From: an archaeon
GTDB taxonomy: Archaea; Nanobdellota; Nanobdellia; Pacearchaeales; GW2011-AR1
DNA: 36,652 nt
Direction: 5' to 3'
NCBI GenBank assembly: GCA_009992175.1
Contig: JAACWA010000013.1
Coordinates: 1-36,652 of the forward strand
The translations under genes and the position numbers were made by a program. A model generated the notes under the pieces. That model saw nothing but the letters and a program-made list of their open reading frames with translations, was not told the DNA's origin and searched no databases. Numbering within the stretch: the stretch's first letter is position 1; every line of letters begins with the position of its first letter. This document shows positions 1 through 8,244 of the stretch, piece after piece.

Positions 1-39
1 TAGTATCTAGGCCATTATTTTTTTAAGTGAGTAAAATAG

Positions 40-106
40 AAATAGTTTTTGTCATTAACTCCATTTTGAAAAATGGAGATTTCTACCTAATTAAAAAAAA
101 CTATTT
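40..106. repeat. Nested inverted repeat / hairpin
   Basis: An 11-bp inverted repeat (AAATAGTTTTT at 40-50, AAAAACTATTT at 96-106) encloses a perfect 9-bp hairpin (CTCCATTTT at 59-67, AAAATGGAG at 70-78, loop GA). It lies just past the stop of the minus-strand ATPase gene, so a terminator is the simplest reading. The neighbouring gene on the left is outside the window. Confidence 0.45.
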
Positions 107-128
107 AAAGATTTTTATAAAAGAAGAT

Positions 129-2417
129 TTATTCCTTCCATTTCTTAAATTCTTCATTTAACCACTTTTGCCAACGAGGAAAAACCTTTTCACTTACTGG
201 TAAACCTACTTCTTTTATAACTTCATCAGAAATTTTATGAAACTGATGATTTGCTAACATATTAAATCCTGCCTCGAGAATTTCTTTTTTTCCTGTAGAT
301 TCTGAAATTTTAACTATTTCATTTTTTATTTTTGAACGAAGTAAAATATTATCATAAACTGCATCCCAATTTCCTGCCCACCCTTTTACTTTGGATGCAA
401 GGTCTTTAATTACATCACTTTCTCCATTAATTAAAGAATCACTTGCTTCAAGTTCATCTTTTTCAACACTATATTTCATCAAATCACTAAATCCTCTTTC
501 TCTAACCGGGTCTTCCTTCCAATGTTTTTTTACTTCAGAAATTTCAAGAAGTCTTCTCCAAGAATGAAGTCCATCAGCAGATTTTATAGGATTAGCGACG
601 GCAATAATGTCTGTTGCTTTAAATGAAGTTGCTGGAACACCTAAGTCATTTACAACTCTATCAAAAACACCATAAGGTGAAGCACCGTGAATTGTTCCGG
701 CTACAACATTTGCAAGAGCACCAACTCTCATTGCTTCATACAATGCCTTTGCTTCCGTAGAACGAACTTCCCCTACAATTAAAGCACTATCTCCCAATCT
801 CAAAGAAGTTCTTATTCCATCATCAGCTGAAACTTCAGCACCTGATTTTAAAAGAGCAGAACGAACTTTCATTCTAAGAATATTATAATTTAAATTTCTT
901 AAAGATTCTACTGGAAGCTCAAGAGAATCTTCAATAGTAATTATTCTGGAATTTGAATTTATTTCAAGCATTAAACTTCCAAGTAAAGAAGTTTTACCTG
1001 AACTTCTTGTTCCTGCAATTAAAAGAGTTCTTGCTCCATCAATTAAAAAACTTAAAAGTCCAGCCCCTAAAGGATTAAGCATTTTATTCTGGATAAAAAG
1101 GGGAAGTGTCCAAGGGTTTTCCCTGTGACGCCTAATTGAATAAGCAAGTCCATCTGGACTTAAAGGATTTTGAATAATTGCAATCCTCGCTCTTAATTTA
1201 TCAATTTCCAATTGAGTATCAAGAATAGGATTCGCTTCGTCAAGGGGTCTACCCGAAATCATTCTGAACTTTGCTGCCCATGAATCAGAATCTTCTCTAC
1301 TTGGTAAAATGTTTGTGCTACATTCATCATATTCATTATGTCTTACATAAACCGGAGTTTGAGAAATTGGAGCATTCAAGGATACATCTTGTAAATTTTC
1401 ATCATGAAGTAAAATTTCAATTAAACCAAAACCAATAGTATGACGAACAAGGATTGTTGCAAGTTTCATAAGAGATAAATAAGAAAGCTTTATTCCCTTT
1501 GATTGTGCAAGATCACGAATTAAATCTTTTGACACATTAAAAAAAACTTTTCTTGTTCTAGTAACATCAGTAAATTCCTCCGCTTTGGGTTGATGTTCAA
1601 TTAAAACACCTCGAGCTAAATTCATTAAATAATTTTCATCTTCTGTTAAAAGAGATTCGGGTGGAGAAAGGTGATAAAAAAGTTTAGATTCATTTTTTTT
1701 CCTTAGAATAGTAACATTACTAATATCAAAATCATCAACAGAAACTTCATATTGATCAACCATTTCTGAATCAAGAGGGAAATCACTTACAAGACGAGTA
1801 AATGTAAAATTTGGAATGATATCTGGTTGAAAAAGTTTTGTGTAAATTTCTCTATTTCCCTTACGATAATTTTCTAAATAAGGAATTGAATCTTGAATTA
1901 TTTTTGTTTTTTCAATAAGATTAAATATTTTTTCTAAAAAATGAATATAATTTCCTTGATCAATCTTAGATTCTCCGTTTAATCTCTGAAAGAAAATTTT
2001 TGCATCAATTAAAATTCTTTTTAACTCAAAATAAGAAGAGATTGGATCTTTTTTTAAAAGATATAAAAAAGAAAAAAGGTCATTATATCTTTTTGCAAAA
2101 AAAGATTCATTTAAACTAACCAGTTTTTCATGTGAAAGGATCTCTTCTTGTTTTAAAAAATAAACATAAAGACTAGCAATCTCCAAAAGATAACTTGTTT
2201 CTCTAAAGTCATAGTTATAATTTTTATCTTTGACAAAAATAATCCTTGAAACGTTAGGGTTTTCAATTAAGGCATCAACTGTTCTATCCATAACTTCAGG
2301 ATACATTGCAAGACTTGGAGGATAAACTGATCCCTGATAATTAAAATAAATTATATCTTCTCCTCCTTCCTTTTCTACTTTATAAGAATATAGTTTTGAT
2401 CCTTTTTCAAATTGCAT
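129..2417 (-). CDS. Type II/IV secretion-type ATPase (archaeal pilus/archaellum motor family)
   Basis: This is a hexameric secretion ATPase of the GspE/FlaI/VirB11 superfamily, which powers assembly of archaeal type IV pilus-like filaments at the inner face of the membrane. Numbering from the ATG at 2417 (762 aa), the N-terminal ~300 residues look lineage-specific. The conserved core follows: Walker A GTRSSGKTS (about 469-477), the Asp box ITIEDSLELP (about 493-502), Walker B ALIVGEVR (about 545-552) and the His box TIHG (about 575-578). A ~120-residue C-terminal extension follows the core. The frame stays open to a TTG at 2483, but the ATG is preferred because an AGGGGTCGAG stretch lies just before it and a TATA-like box at 2451-2460 suits initiation near it. 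No platform protein (FlaJ/TadC) or prepilin was recognised in the window, so which filament it serves is unknown. Confidence 0.85.
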   Translation of the reverse strand: MQFEKGSKLYSYKVEKEGGEDIIYFNYQGSVYPPSLAMYPEVMDRTVDALIENPNVSRIIFVKDKNYNYDFRETSYLLEIASLYVYFLKQEEILSHEKLVSLNESFFAKRYNDLFSFLYLLKKDPISSYFELKRILIDAKIFFQRLNGESKIDQGNYIHFLEKIFNLIEKTKIIQDSIPYLENYRKGNREIYTKLFQPDIIPNFTFTRLVSDFPLDSEMVDQYEVSVDDFDISNVTILRKKNESKLFYHLSPPESLLTEDENYLMNLARGVLIEHQPKAEEFTDVTRTRKVFFNVSKDLIRDLAQSKGIKLSYLSLMKLATILVRHTIGFGLIEILLHDENLQDVSLNAPISQTPVYVRHNEYDECSTNILPSREDSDSWAAKFRMISGRPLDEANPILDTQLEIDKLRARIAIIQNPLSPDGLAYSIRRHRENPWTLPLFIQNKMLNPLGAGLLSFLIDGARTLLIAGTRSSGKTSLLGSLMLEINSNSRIITIEDSLELPVESLRNLNYNILRMKVRSALLKSGAEVSADDGIRTSLRLGDSALIVGEVRSTEAKALYEAMRVGALANVVAGTIHGASPYGVFDRVVNDLGVPATSFKATDIIAVANPIKSADGLHSWRRLLEISEVKKHWKEDPVRERGFSDLMKYSVEKDELEASDSLINGESDVIKDLASKVKGWAGNWDAVYDNILLRSKIKNEIVKISESTGKKEILEAGFNMLANHQFHKISDEVIKEVGLPVSEKVFPRWQKWLNEEFKKWKE

Positions 2418-2511
2418 TCTCTCGACCCCTTTTAAAAAAAAGAAAAAAGAGTTTATATTAATTTGTGAAATAACTAGAAACAAATTTAAAGGGGGAACCC
2501 TCTATTTAAAT
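2418..2511. promoter_or_regulatory. Divergent promoter region
   Basis: Two TATA-like boxes point away from each other. On the minus strand TAATATAAAC (2451-2460) lies about 38 bp before the ATPase ATG at 2417. On the plus strand AAATTTAAA (2482-2490) is centred about 26 bp before the ATG at 2512, the spacing of a leaderless archaeal promoter. A second A/T box (CTATTTAAATA, 2501-2511) leaves open a start at the in-frame ATG 2539. Confidence 0.4.
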
Positions 2512-2865
2512 ATGGTAGAAGAGGGGGTACAAAATGAAATGGGTTCTCAAGAAATAAATTTAATGGACCTTGAAGAGAGACAAAGAATAATCAAAGACAG
2601 GCTTATTTTGATTGGACAAAATTTAATTGATTTTAAAGAAAAAAATGAAGAGGAATTGTTAGAACTAAAAAAAGATTTTGAAATTCTTAAAAGAAGCTTA
2701 GAAAAAATAAAAGATTTTGTTGAAACCATTTCTTCAGAATTTCAAAAGTTTGCAAAAAAAGAAGACTTAGAAATTTTAAAAAAACAAGCAAAAATGTTTC
2801 AACCTTTAGAATTTGCAACAAAAGAAGACTTAGAAAAGTTAAAAAGTAAAAAAAACATTAAATAA
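2512..2865 (+). CDS. Coiled-coil protein, unrecognised
   Basis: This 117-aa hydrophilic protein is almost entirely predicted helix: Leu/Ile heptads alternate with Lys/Glu from residue ~15 to the end, consistent with a coiled coil. It has no signal peptide or membrane segment. The motif KKEDLE near residue 82 recurs as TKEDLEKLK near residue 103, a short internal repeat. It is divergent from the ATPase gene and its stop is one base before the next start, so the two coiled-coil genes are probably co-transcribed. The position suggests a cytoplasmic accessory of the secretion ATPase, as small coiled-coil proteins are in archaellum operons, but that is only context. The start could be the ATG at 2539 instead. 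Confidence 0.6.
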   Translation: MVEEGVQNEMGSQEINLMDLEERQRIIKDRLILIGQNLIDFKEKNEEELLELKKDFEILKRSLEKIKDFVETISSEFQKFAKKEDLEILKKQAKMFQPLEFATKEDLEKLKSKKNIK

Positions 2866-2866
2866 T

Positions 2867-3532
2867 ATGACTACACTAGAAAGAGTCTTAGAACTTAAAA
2901 AAAAGGGAACCCCTGATTCAGAAATTACAACGAGATTAAAAAATGAGGGAATTCCTCCAATGGAGATAAGTGACGCAATGAATCAATCAAAAATAAAAGA
3001 AGCAGTATCAGGGGAAATGGGTTCTTCTACACAAGGAATGGTTCCTTCAATAATGGGAGGGGCAAGTGCAGAAGAAAGTTCCCAAAAAGGAGAAGGAGCT
3101 TATATTCCCTCTCCAAGTCCAGAAGGAGGACAAGATTATTCAAATTATTCCTCCCAAGAAGAAGATGGATTTCAAGAAAATTATCCCGAAGAAGAATACT
3201 ATGAACAAAATCCTTCTCAAGAAGGATATTCTGGGGGAGGATACTCTATGAATTCTGAAACAATGATTGAAGTTGCTGAACAAGTTTTCTCAGAAAAAAT
3301 GAAAAAAATTGAAGCGGATTTAAGGGGACTTAAAGAGTTTAAAGTTTTAGCTTCACCCGAATTAAAAGACATTGAAGAAAGGTTAAAAAGAATGGAAAGA
3401 CAATTTGACAAAATGCAAATTGCAATTCTTGAACGAGTTGGAGAATTTGGAAAAAATATTGATTCTGTTAAAAAAGAACTTGAGATGGTTGAAAGTTCGT
3501 TTGAAAAAATGAATAAGGAAAAAAAGAAATAA
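2867..3532 (+). CDS. Low-complexity and coiled-coil protein, unrecognised
   Basis: 221 aa in three parts. Residues 1-45 form a small helical domain (LERVLELKKKGTPDSEI and IPPMEISDAM) resembling short helix-hairpin domains in archaeal proteins. Residues ~50-125 are a disordered Gly/Ser/Pro/Gln/Glu/Tyr linker with repeated YS, EEY and SQE patterns. Residues ~130-221 are a strong coiled coil. It follows the upstream coiled-coil gene by one base, so it is probably in the same transcript and possibly the same complex. There are no membrane segments and no catalytic motif, and I do not recognise a named family. It ends 24 bp from the end of the convergent membrane-protein gene. Confidence 0.6.
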   Translation: MTTLERVLELKKKGTPDSEITTRLKNEGIPPMEISDAMNQSKIKEAVSGEMGSSTQGMVPSIMGGASAEESSQKGEGAYIPSPSPEGGQDYSNYSSQEEDGFQENYPEEEYYEQNPSQEGYSGGGYSMNSETMIEVAEQVFSEKMKKIEADLRGLKEFKVLASPELKDIEERLKRMERQFDKMQIAILERVGEFGKNIDSVKKELEMVESSFEKMNKEKKK

Positions 3533-3556
3533 AAATTATTTTTTAATTAAAAGAAT

Positions 3557-4159
3557 TTAATCTTCATCATCTGAAGAGTGTTTATCTGCAATTTTTAGAT
3601 ACTTATCTTTAAATTTTTCTTTTGCAGGACCTTTAGTAATAATAATGAAGAATACAATTAACATTATTCCAGTTAAAATTTCTGGAAGATAAGGTTGAAT
3701 TGACCACCAAAAAGGCCCATTAAATATGTTTCCGCTCCAAGGAAAAGCATCTGAAAAACTCTGTAAAACTATAACAATAAAACCTACAAAAGCAATTAAC
3801 CCCATTGCAAATTTAGTTCCTTTCTTCTTAAAATCTAAAAATAAACTCAAGAGAATGATTGCAACTAAAAGTATTGAAAGTAAAACTCCTAACCTCGGAA
3901 AGATTTCCGCAAAAAAGTAAGAAACAAATTGGAATTGTAAAGCCATTAATGCAACGGCTAAGGCAAGAACAAAATTAATTCCTTTGTTTTTTCCTAAGAA
4001 ACCTATTTTTTCAAGAATTGCAAAAACAATTGCAAAAATCATTAAGAAAGGTAAAACATAACTAAAAAAACCTAAAGTTTCAAGATTGTATAAAAAGTTA
4101 CCAATGGTTCCTCCAGAAGAAATTCCATAACTTGCTAAGAACATTATTCCTGATAACAT
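3557..4159 (-). CDS. Polytopic membrane protein, paralogue of the 4204-4728 product
   Basis: 200 aa with about five to six hydrophobic segments and a charged C-terminal tail ending SSDDED. The N-terminal hydrophobic region has PFLMIFAIVFAILEK followed by GFLGKNKGINFVLALA. The neighbouring protein at 4204-4728 has PFLLMFFIVYALLEK followed by LGADQKQINAFVSLI at the same place, so the two look like tandem paralogues. The start at 4159 is supported by a TATA-like box (TCTATATAAATAATC, about 4176-4190) centred about 25 bp upstream. I know of no assigned function. Grouping with the pilus-type ATPase and the PRC-barrel gene suggests a cell-envelope role, which is inference. Confidence 0.65.
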   Translation of the reverse strand: MLSGIMFLASYGISSGGTIGNFLYNLETLGFFSYVLPFLMIFAIVFAILEKIGFLGKNKGINFVLALAVALMALQFQFVSYFFAEIFPRLGVLLSILLVAIILLSLFLDFKKKGTKFAMGLIAFVGFIVIVLQSFSDAFPWSGNIFNGPFWWSIQPYLPEILTGIMLIVFFIIITKGPAKEKFKDKYLKIADKHSSDDED

Positions 4160-4203
4160 TCCAAAGAAAGTAAAAGATTATTTATATAGATTTCTGTTAC
4201 AGA

Positions 4204-4728
4204 TTAATCTTCACCTTTAACTGCTTTACCTGCCCTAAGAATAGCAGTTAAAGCTGCAGCAACTAAAACAACAACTAAAAAGTTTGTCCAGAAACTTGCA
4301 CTTCCTGAAGAATTAAAAGCCCAATTAAAAACCTTTTCTAAAAAACTCCAAACTGAAGGAAAAGTTCCTGTTGCCCAAAAAATAGCAATAATTAATGCAA
4401 TAAAAGTTAGAACTCCTAATCCTTTCAAAACCTTACTGCCCTCTCCAAATCCAATTTTTCCATCGTTAATAAATCCCCAAAGCATAAAACCTACAAAGAT
4501 TACCACTATTCCAACAGTCATGAATAAAATTAAATTATTCACTACAATAACTGGAAAAATAACTGAAACAAAAATAAGTGAAATTATTAAAGAAACAAAC
4601 GCATTAATCTGTTTTTGGTCTGCTCCCAAAATTTTAGATTTTTCTAATAAAGCATAAACTATAAAGAACATTAACAAAAAGGGATAAAGGAAATCTGTAA
4701 AGAGTGATGCTTGTAAAATGTTTGACAT
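4204..4728 (-). CDS. Polytopic membrane protein, paralogue of the 3557-4159 product
   Basis: 174 aa with about five hydrophobic segments and the shared motif PFLLMFFIVYALLEK then LGADQKQIN near the N terminus. A soluble loop (WGFINDGKIGFGEGSK) sits in the middle and the tail is short and charged (RAGKAVKGED). The start lies 8 bp after the stop of the upstream PRC-barrel gene, so the two are probably one transcript. The next gene has its own TATA-like box and so may also be transcribed separately. No catalytic motif is visible and the family is not recognised. Confidence 0.65.
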   Translation of the reverse strand: MSNILQASLFTDFLYPFLLMFFIVYALLEKSKILGADQKQINAFVSLIISLIFVSVIFPVIVVNNLILFMTVGIVVIFVGFMLWGFINDGKIGFGEGSKVLKGLGVLTFIALIIAIFWATGTFPSVWSFLEKVFNWAFNSSGSASFWTNFLVVVLVAAALTAILRAGKAVKGED

Positions 4729-4736
4729 TTTTAGTT

Positions 4737-5012
4737 TTAGATTGAATCTACACTTTCATCAAGATCCATTTCTTGGCTTGGAAGTGCAGCTTTATTTATA
4801 ATGAAAACATCACTAACAGCCTTTACAAAATGATGAGGAATTACAACTCCACGAGCACCCCCTAAAAGAGAAGCTAAATGGGAACTAACCTTAATTCTCC
4901 AACCATCAATTTTATTTTCATATAAATTTGCTTCTTCGATTTCTCCAAAAAAGTCACCTGAATCTGTATACACTTTCTTTCCTAAAACATCAGTTATTTT
5001 TTTTACTCTCAT
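4737..5012 (-). CDS. PRC-barrel domain protein
   Basis: 91 aa from the ATG at 5012, forming one PRC-barrel domain: VLGKKVYTDSGDFFGEIEEA, then WRIKVSSHLASLLGG, GVVIPHHFVKAVSDVFII and an acidic tail. PRC-barrels are small beta-barrel domains found in RNA-processing and photosynthetic reaction-centre proteins; single-domain archaeal versions are common and poorly characterised. The frame extends to an ATG at 5051, but a TATA-like box (plus-strand TTTATTTAAA, 5031-5040) sits about 24 bp upstream of 5012, so the shorter form is preferred. It heads a minus-strand group with the two paralogous membrane proteins. A second PRC-barrel gene lies at 22128. Confidence 0.75.
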   Translation of the reverse strand: MRVKKITDVLGKKVYTDSGDFFGEIEEANLYENKIDGWRIKVSSHLASLLGGARGVVIPHHFVKAVSDVFIINKAALPSQEMDLDESVDSI

Positions 5013-5114
5013 AAAGAAAAAATAGAGAGTTTTATTTAAATAGTTTTCCATACTCTAAATATATAGAAGGTTGAGTCTAATAACCTTTATAAAAAATAAA
5101 ACTCTCCAAAAGAC

Positions 5115-5741
5115 ATGTTAACAAAAAAAGAATTTTTTTCAGTAATCACAATTTCATTACTCTTAGGAATAATAATTTCTCTTCTTGAAAGTGTAAATCT
5201 ATTTTTAATCTCTTCACTAATAATTTTTTTAATAATTTTTATTAATATTTCTGCCAAAAAAGTAATCGCCTATTATTTAGATACAGATATAGAAGTAAAG
5301 ATTTGGGAAGTTAAACAATTTTGGTATAAAAAACATCTTCACTTTAAAAAAAATATTCAAGCAGGAATTTTTATCCCTTTGATTATTAAATTCTTTTCAG
5401 TTGGACTAATTAATTGGATGGCTTGTTTAACTTTTGAAGCCTCAGGAAAAACTTATAGAGCAGCAAGAAGACATGGAATTTATTCATTTTCCGAAGTTAC
5501 TGAAGAAGAGATGGGGGGGATTGCAGGAACAGGAATAATTGTAACTCTTATTTTTGCAGTAATTGGATATATAGTTGGACAAGAAACATTTGCAAAATTA
5601 AGTATAATGTATGCATTTTATAACATGTTCCCTATTTTTGATTTTGACGGATCAAAAATTTTCTTTGGAAATATTCCTTTTTGGTCTTTTCTAGCAATAA
5701 TTACTTCTCTAGGGGTTTTAGCAACTTTGTTTATTGTTTAA
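5115..5741 (+). CDS. Site-2-protease-like membrane protein lacking the HExxH motif
   Basis: 208 aa with about six hydrophobic segments. It resembles archaeal M50 (site-2) intramembrane metalloproteases. The second M50 motif is clear near residues 170-183 (NMFPIFDFDGSKIF, corresponding to the usual N-x-x-P-x-x-x-LDG motif), and the middle region (KTYRAARRHG, SEVTEEEMGGIAGTG) matches the family layout. The first motif, HExxHK at the end of a hydrophobic segment, is replaced by NISAKK (residues 44-49), followed by a family-like VIAYYLDTDIEVKIW. The two zinc-binding His and the catalytic Glu are therefore gone, which predicts an inactive homologue, perhaps with a binding or regulatory role. A TATA-like box (about 5090-5099) fits a leaderless start. 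Confidence 0.65.
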   Translation: MLTKKEFFSVITISLLLGIIISLLESVNLFLISSLIIFLIIFINISAKKVIAYYLDTDIEVKIWEVKQFWYKKHLHFKKNIQAGIFIPLIIKFFSVGLINWMACLTFEASGKTYRAARRHGIYSFSEVTEEEMGGIAGTGIIVTLIFAVIGYIVGQETFAKLSIMYAFYNMFPIFDFDGSKIFFGNIPFWSFLAIITSLGVLATLFIV

Positions 5742-5750
5742 ATTTATCCT

Positions 5751-6374
5751 TTAAACAATATATCTTCCTTTACAAGGAATTTTAAATTTTCTAGGTTTTT
5801 TATAAAAAACAAGCATTTCTTTATTTTTGGGAAAATCCTTAAATTTCCAATTTTTATTAAAGTCCTTATAAGACTCTAACAAATGAATTCCATTGTGAAT
5901 TCTAACTCTCTCTCCAACATATCTTCTTCCAGGGTCAAAAATTAAGAAGAATTTTTCTTTCTTGAAATGTCCATAAGGAACAACATAATGTCCATCATCA
6001 TTTTTGTAACTCCCCCCAGTTTTCCAAGGCCTATGTAAAACGACTACTCCCCCAGAATCTAAAATTTTTGAAACAGTTTCTCTGTCAGAATGGTTTGAAC
6101 TAAAAAGTCCCAAGTTATAATGTCTAGCTAAATTAATCCAATGAAGGGTGTCAATTCCATTTTCTTCAACATCATAATACTTGTCTAACCTTGAGGAAGT
6201 TTTATTTTGATTATAAAGTTTCATTAATTTTCTTGAAAATTGTTTTTCAGAAAAATTTAATCCTTTTAATTTTTTTAAAACAATTCTTCCCGCACTGTTC
6301 CCACAGTGGTCCTCTCTTTCCATCCCCTTTCTATAAAAAAGAGGTGACACCAGTGAATTATTTGTAAGGGGCAT
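5751..6374 (-). CDS. C39/papain-like cysteine peptidase-type protein
   Basis: 207 aa, no signal peptide and no membrane segment. The likely catalytic residues are spaced as in C39-like peptidases: Cys24 in EDHCGNSAGR, His129 in DDGHYVVPYG and Asp147 in LIFDPGRR. Between them, GGVVVLHRPW (about 108-117) matches the beta-strand that precedes the His in this fold. Such domains cleave peptides, often at Gly-Gly leaders, but no substrate gene is recognisable nearby, and inactive or transferase-like relatives exist. It is convergent with the M50-like gene (stops 10 bp apart). The stretch TTTAATTATTTAATTT about 25 bp upstream could serve as TATA box. Confidence 0.55.
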   Translation of the reverse strand: MPLTNNSLVSPLFYRKGMEREDHCGNSAGRIVLKKLKGLNFSEKQFSRKLMKLYNQNKTSSRLDKYYDVEENGIDTLHWINLARHYNLGLFSSNHSDRETVSKILDSGGVVVLHRPWKTGGSYKNDDGHYVVPYGHFKKEKFFLIFDPGRRYVGERVRIHNGIHLLESYKDFNKNWKFKDFPKNKEMLVFYKKPRKFKIPCKGRYIV

Positions 6375-6646
6375 TTTATTTTTAATTATTTAATTTTTTA
6401 TGGATAATTTCCTCCTATAAAAGAAATTTGTCGTCGGTTTATAAGCTTTTTTGCCCCCAAGGCAAAACCCCCATTTTTCCCCTTTTCCACAGGAAATCTG
6501 GCAAAAAAGAGGAAAAAGAAGCCCTAAAAACCCCAAATCTGATCCAAACCCTCTCTCTAGCTTTTTAAACTTTTTTGCCCCTTTTTTCGGTATGGGGACG
6601 TCTTCTCCCCCATCAAATTTATAATTCCCAACCCTTTTCTTGATCT
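6375..6646. other. Divergent 272-bp intergenic region, C-rich with hairpins
   Basis: This is the spacer between divergent genes. Unlike the A/T-rich spacers elsewhere it has many C-rich stretches on the plus strand. It holds a 7-bp hairpin (TTTTGCC 6449-6455, GGCAAAA 6461-6467, loop CCCAA) and an inverted repeat ATGGGG (6592-6597) / CCCCAT (6608-6613) about 33 bp before the helicase ATG. No ORF was found. TTATAAGC at about 6440-6447 could be a promoter element for a short RNA. Base composition makes a small structured RNA possible, but I cannot name one. Confidence 0.3.
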
Positions 6647-8203
6647 ATGGATTTCCTAAAAAACCTCATTCCACGTGAATATCAAGAAAAAATTTCAGAA
6701 ACTTGCCTAAATAAAAATTGTTTAATTGTACTTCCAACTGGACTTGGAAAAACCCTAATTGCTTTAATGGTAACAATAGAAAGAATGAAAAAATTCCCTG
6801 GAAAAAAAGTTCTTTTTCTTGCTCCAACAAAACCTTTAGCTGAACAACACCTAATTTATTTCAAAAAAAATTTGCCTGAGCTTTTTGGGAGTCTTGAACT
6901 TTTTACTGGAGCAGTTTCGGCACCAAAAAGAAAAAAAATTTGGGATACAGGGGATATTATTTTTTCAACTCCCCAGTGTATTGCAAATGATCTCAAAAAA
7001 AAGCTTTATGATTTAACTGAAGTTTGCCTTTTAGTTGAAGATGAAGCTCACAGGTGTGTAAAAAATTATGATTATAATTTTGTTTCAAAAGTTTTTCAAA
7101 AAGAGTCTGAAAACCCAAGAATAATTGGAATGACTGCTTCTCCTGGAAGTGATTTTAATAAAATAAAAGAAATCTGTAAAAACCTTTCAATTGAAGAAGT
7201 TGAACTTAGAACAAGGGAGTCTCCTGATGTGAAAAAATATTTGCAAGAGCTTGAATTTGAAAAGAAAGTTGTAGAACTTGAAAAAGAATTTATTGAAATA
7301 AGAAATATTCTAAAAAGAATTTTTGATGAGTACACAGATGAACTAAAAATAAAAAACTTTCTTTTTGGACCAATAAACAAATTTTCACTTATCGAACTCC
7401 AAAGAAAAATTGGAGTCCAAATTAGTAGAAACCTCTCACATCCCTCAAGTTATTTTGCAATTTCACTCGTTTCTCAGGCAATAAAACTTTCTCATGCAAT
7501 TGATTTACTTGAAACTCAAACTCTTGAAAGCTTTCAAAAATATTTGAAAAAGCTCCTTGCTGAGGGTGAAGCAAGAAAATCTAAAGGAGTAACGAGACTA
7601 GTAAACAGAGACGATTTTAGACTAGCTTATAATAAAACTTCTTTCTTACTTGAAAAAGGGGAAGAACATCCAAAAGTAAAAGAGATAATTAGAGCAGTAA
7701 GGGATGAAAAAAATAAATCTCAAAATCCAAAAATTATAATTTTTACACAATTTAGAGAAACCGCAAATTTAATTTCAAAAAATATTAATAAAATTTCAGG
7801 AATAAAATCAAAAGTCTTTGTTGGACAAGCAAAAAAGGAAAGTGGGGGATTAAATCAAAAAGAACAAAAAGAAATAATTGATTCATTTTCTTCTGGAGAA
7901 ACTAATGTCCTTTGTGCAACTTGTATCGCAGAAGAAGGTCTTGACATTCCTGAAGTAGATTCAGTTATCCTTTATGAACCCGTTTCTTCAGCCATTCGTT
8001 CAATTCAAAGAAGAGGAAGAACTGCAAGACTCTCAAAAGGGAAATTAATCATGCTCTTAACCAAAGGAACCCGTGATGAATTTGCTTATTATGCGTCCCG
8101 TTCAAGAGAAAAAAAGATGGAAAAGTCAATTAAAAAAATAAAAGAAGAAATGAATTCAAAAAATTCTAAAGAAAAATCCAAAATCCAAAAAAGCCTATTT
8201 TAA
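6647..8203 (+). CDS. hef: Hef/FANCM-type superfamily 2 DNA helicase, without nuclease domain
   Basis: 518 aa. The helicase half of archaeal Hef remodels branched DNA such as stalled forks. Motifs: I PTGLGKT (30-36), Ia LAPTKPLAEQ (58-67), II DEAH (132-135), III TASPG (163-167), motif IV region IIIFTQFR (363-370), V IAEEGLDIPE (427-436) and VI QRRGRTAR (454-461). Residues ~210-340 form the helical insertion typical of Hef/MPH1/FANCM, including a VTRLVNRDDF stretch. Full-length euryarchaeal Hef is about 750 aa and continues into an XPF-type nuclease; here the protein stops after a basic Lys/Glu tail ending IQKSLF, weakly like a PCNA-interaction peptide. The missing nuclease is found 42 bp downstream, fused to a CMP kinase, so the two probably act together. 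Confidence 0.85.
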   Translation: MDFLKNLIPREYQEKISETCLNKNCLIVLPTGLGKTLIALMVTIERMKKFPGKKVLFLAPTKPLAEQHLIYFKKNLPELFGSLELFTGAVSAPKRKKIWDTGDIIFSTPQCIANDLKKKLYDLTEVCLLVEDEAHRCVKNYDYNFVSKVFQKESENPRIIGMTASPGSDFNKIKEICKNLSIEEVELRTRESPDVKKYLQELEFEKKVVELEKEFIEIRNILKRIFDEYTDELKIKNFLFGPINKFSLIELQRKIGVQISRNLSHPSSYFAISLVSQAIKLSHAIDLLETQTLESFQKYLKKLLAEGEARKSKGVTRLVNRDDFRLAYNKTSFLLEKGEEHPKVKEIIRAVRDEKNKSQNPKIIIFTQFRETANLISKNINKISGIKSKVFVGQAKKESGGLNQKEQKEIIDSFSSGETNVLCATCIAEEGLDIPEVDSVILYEPVSSAIRSIQRRGRTARLSKGKLIMLLTKGTRDEFAYYASRSREKKMEKSIKKIKEEMNSKNSKEKSKIQKSLF

Positions 8204-8244
8204 ACTCCATAAATCTTTATTAAAGATTTTTTTTTAAATTAATT

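Noticed and set aside
129-2483. Longer ATPase form starting at TTG 2483
   Set aside because: The added 22 residues are low-complexity and overlap the TATA-like box; ATG 2417 has a ribosome-binding-like sequence.
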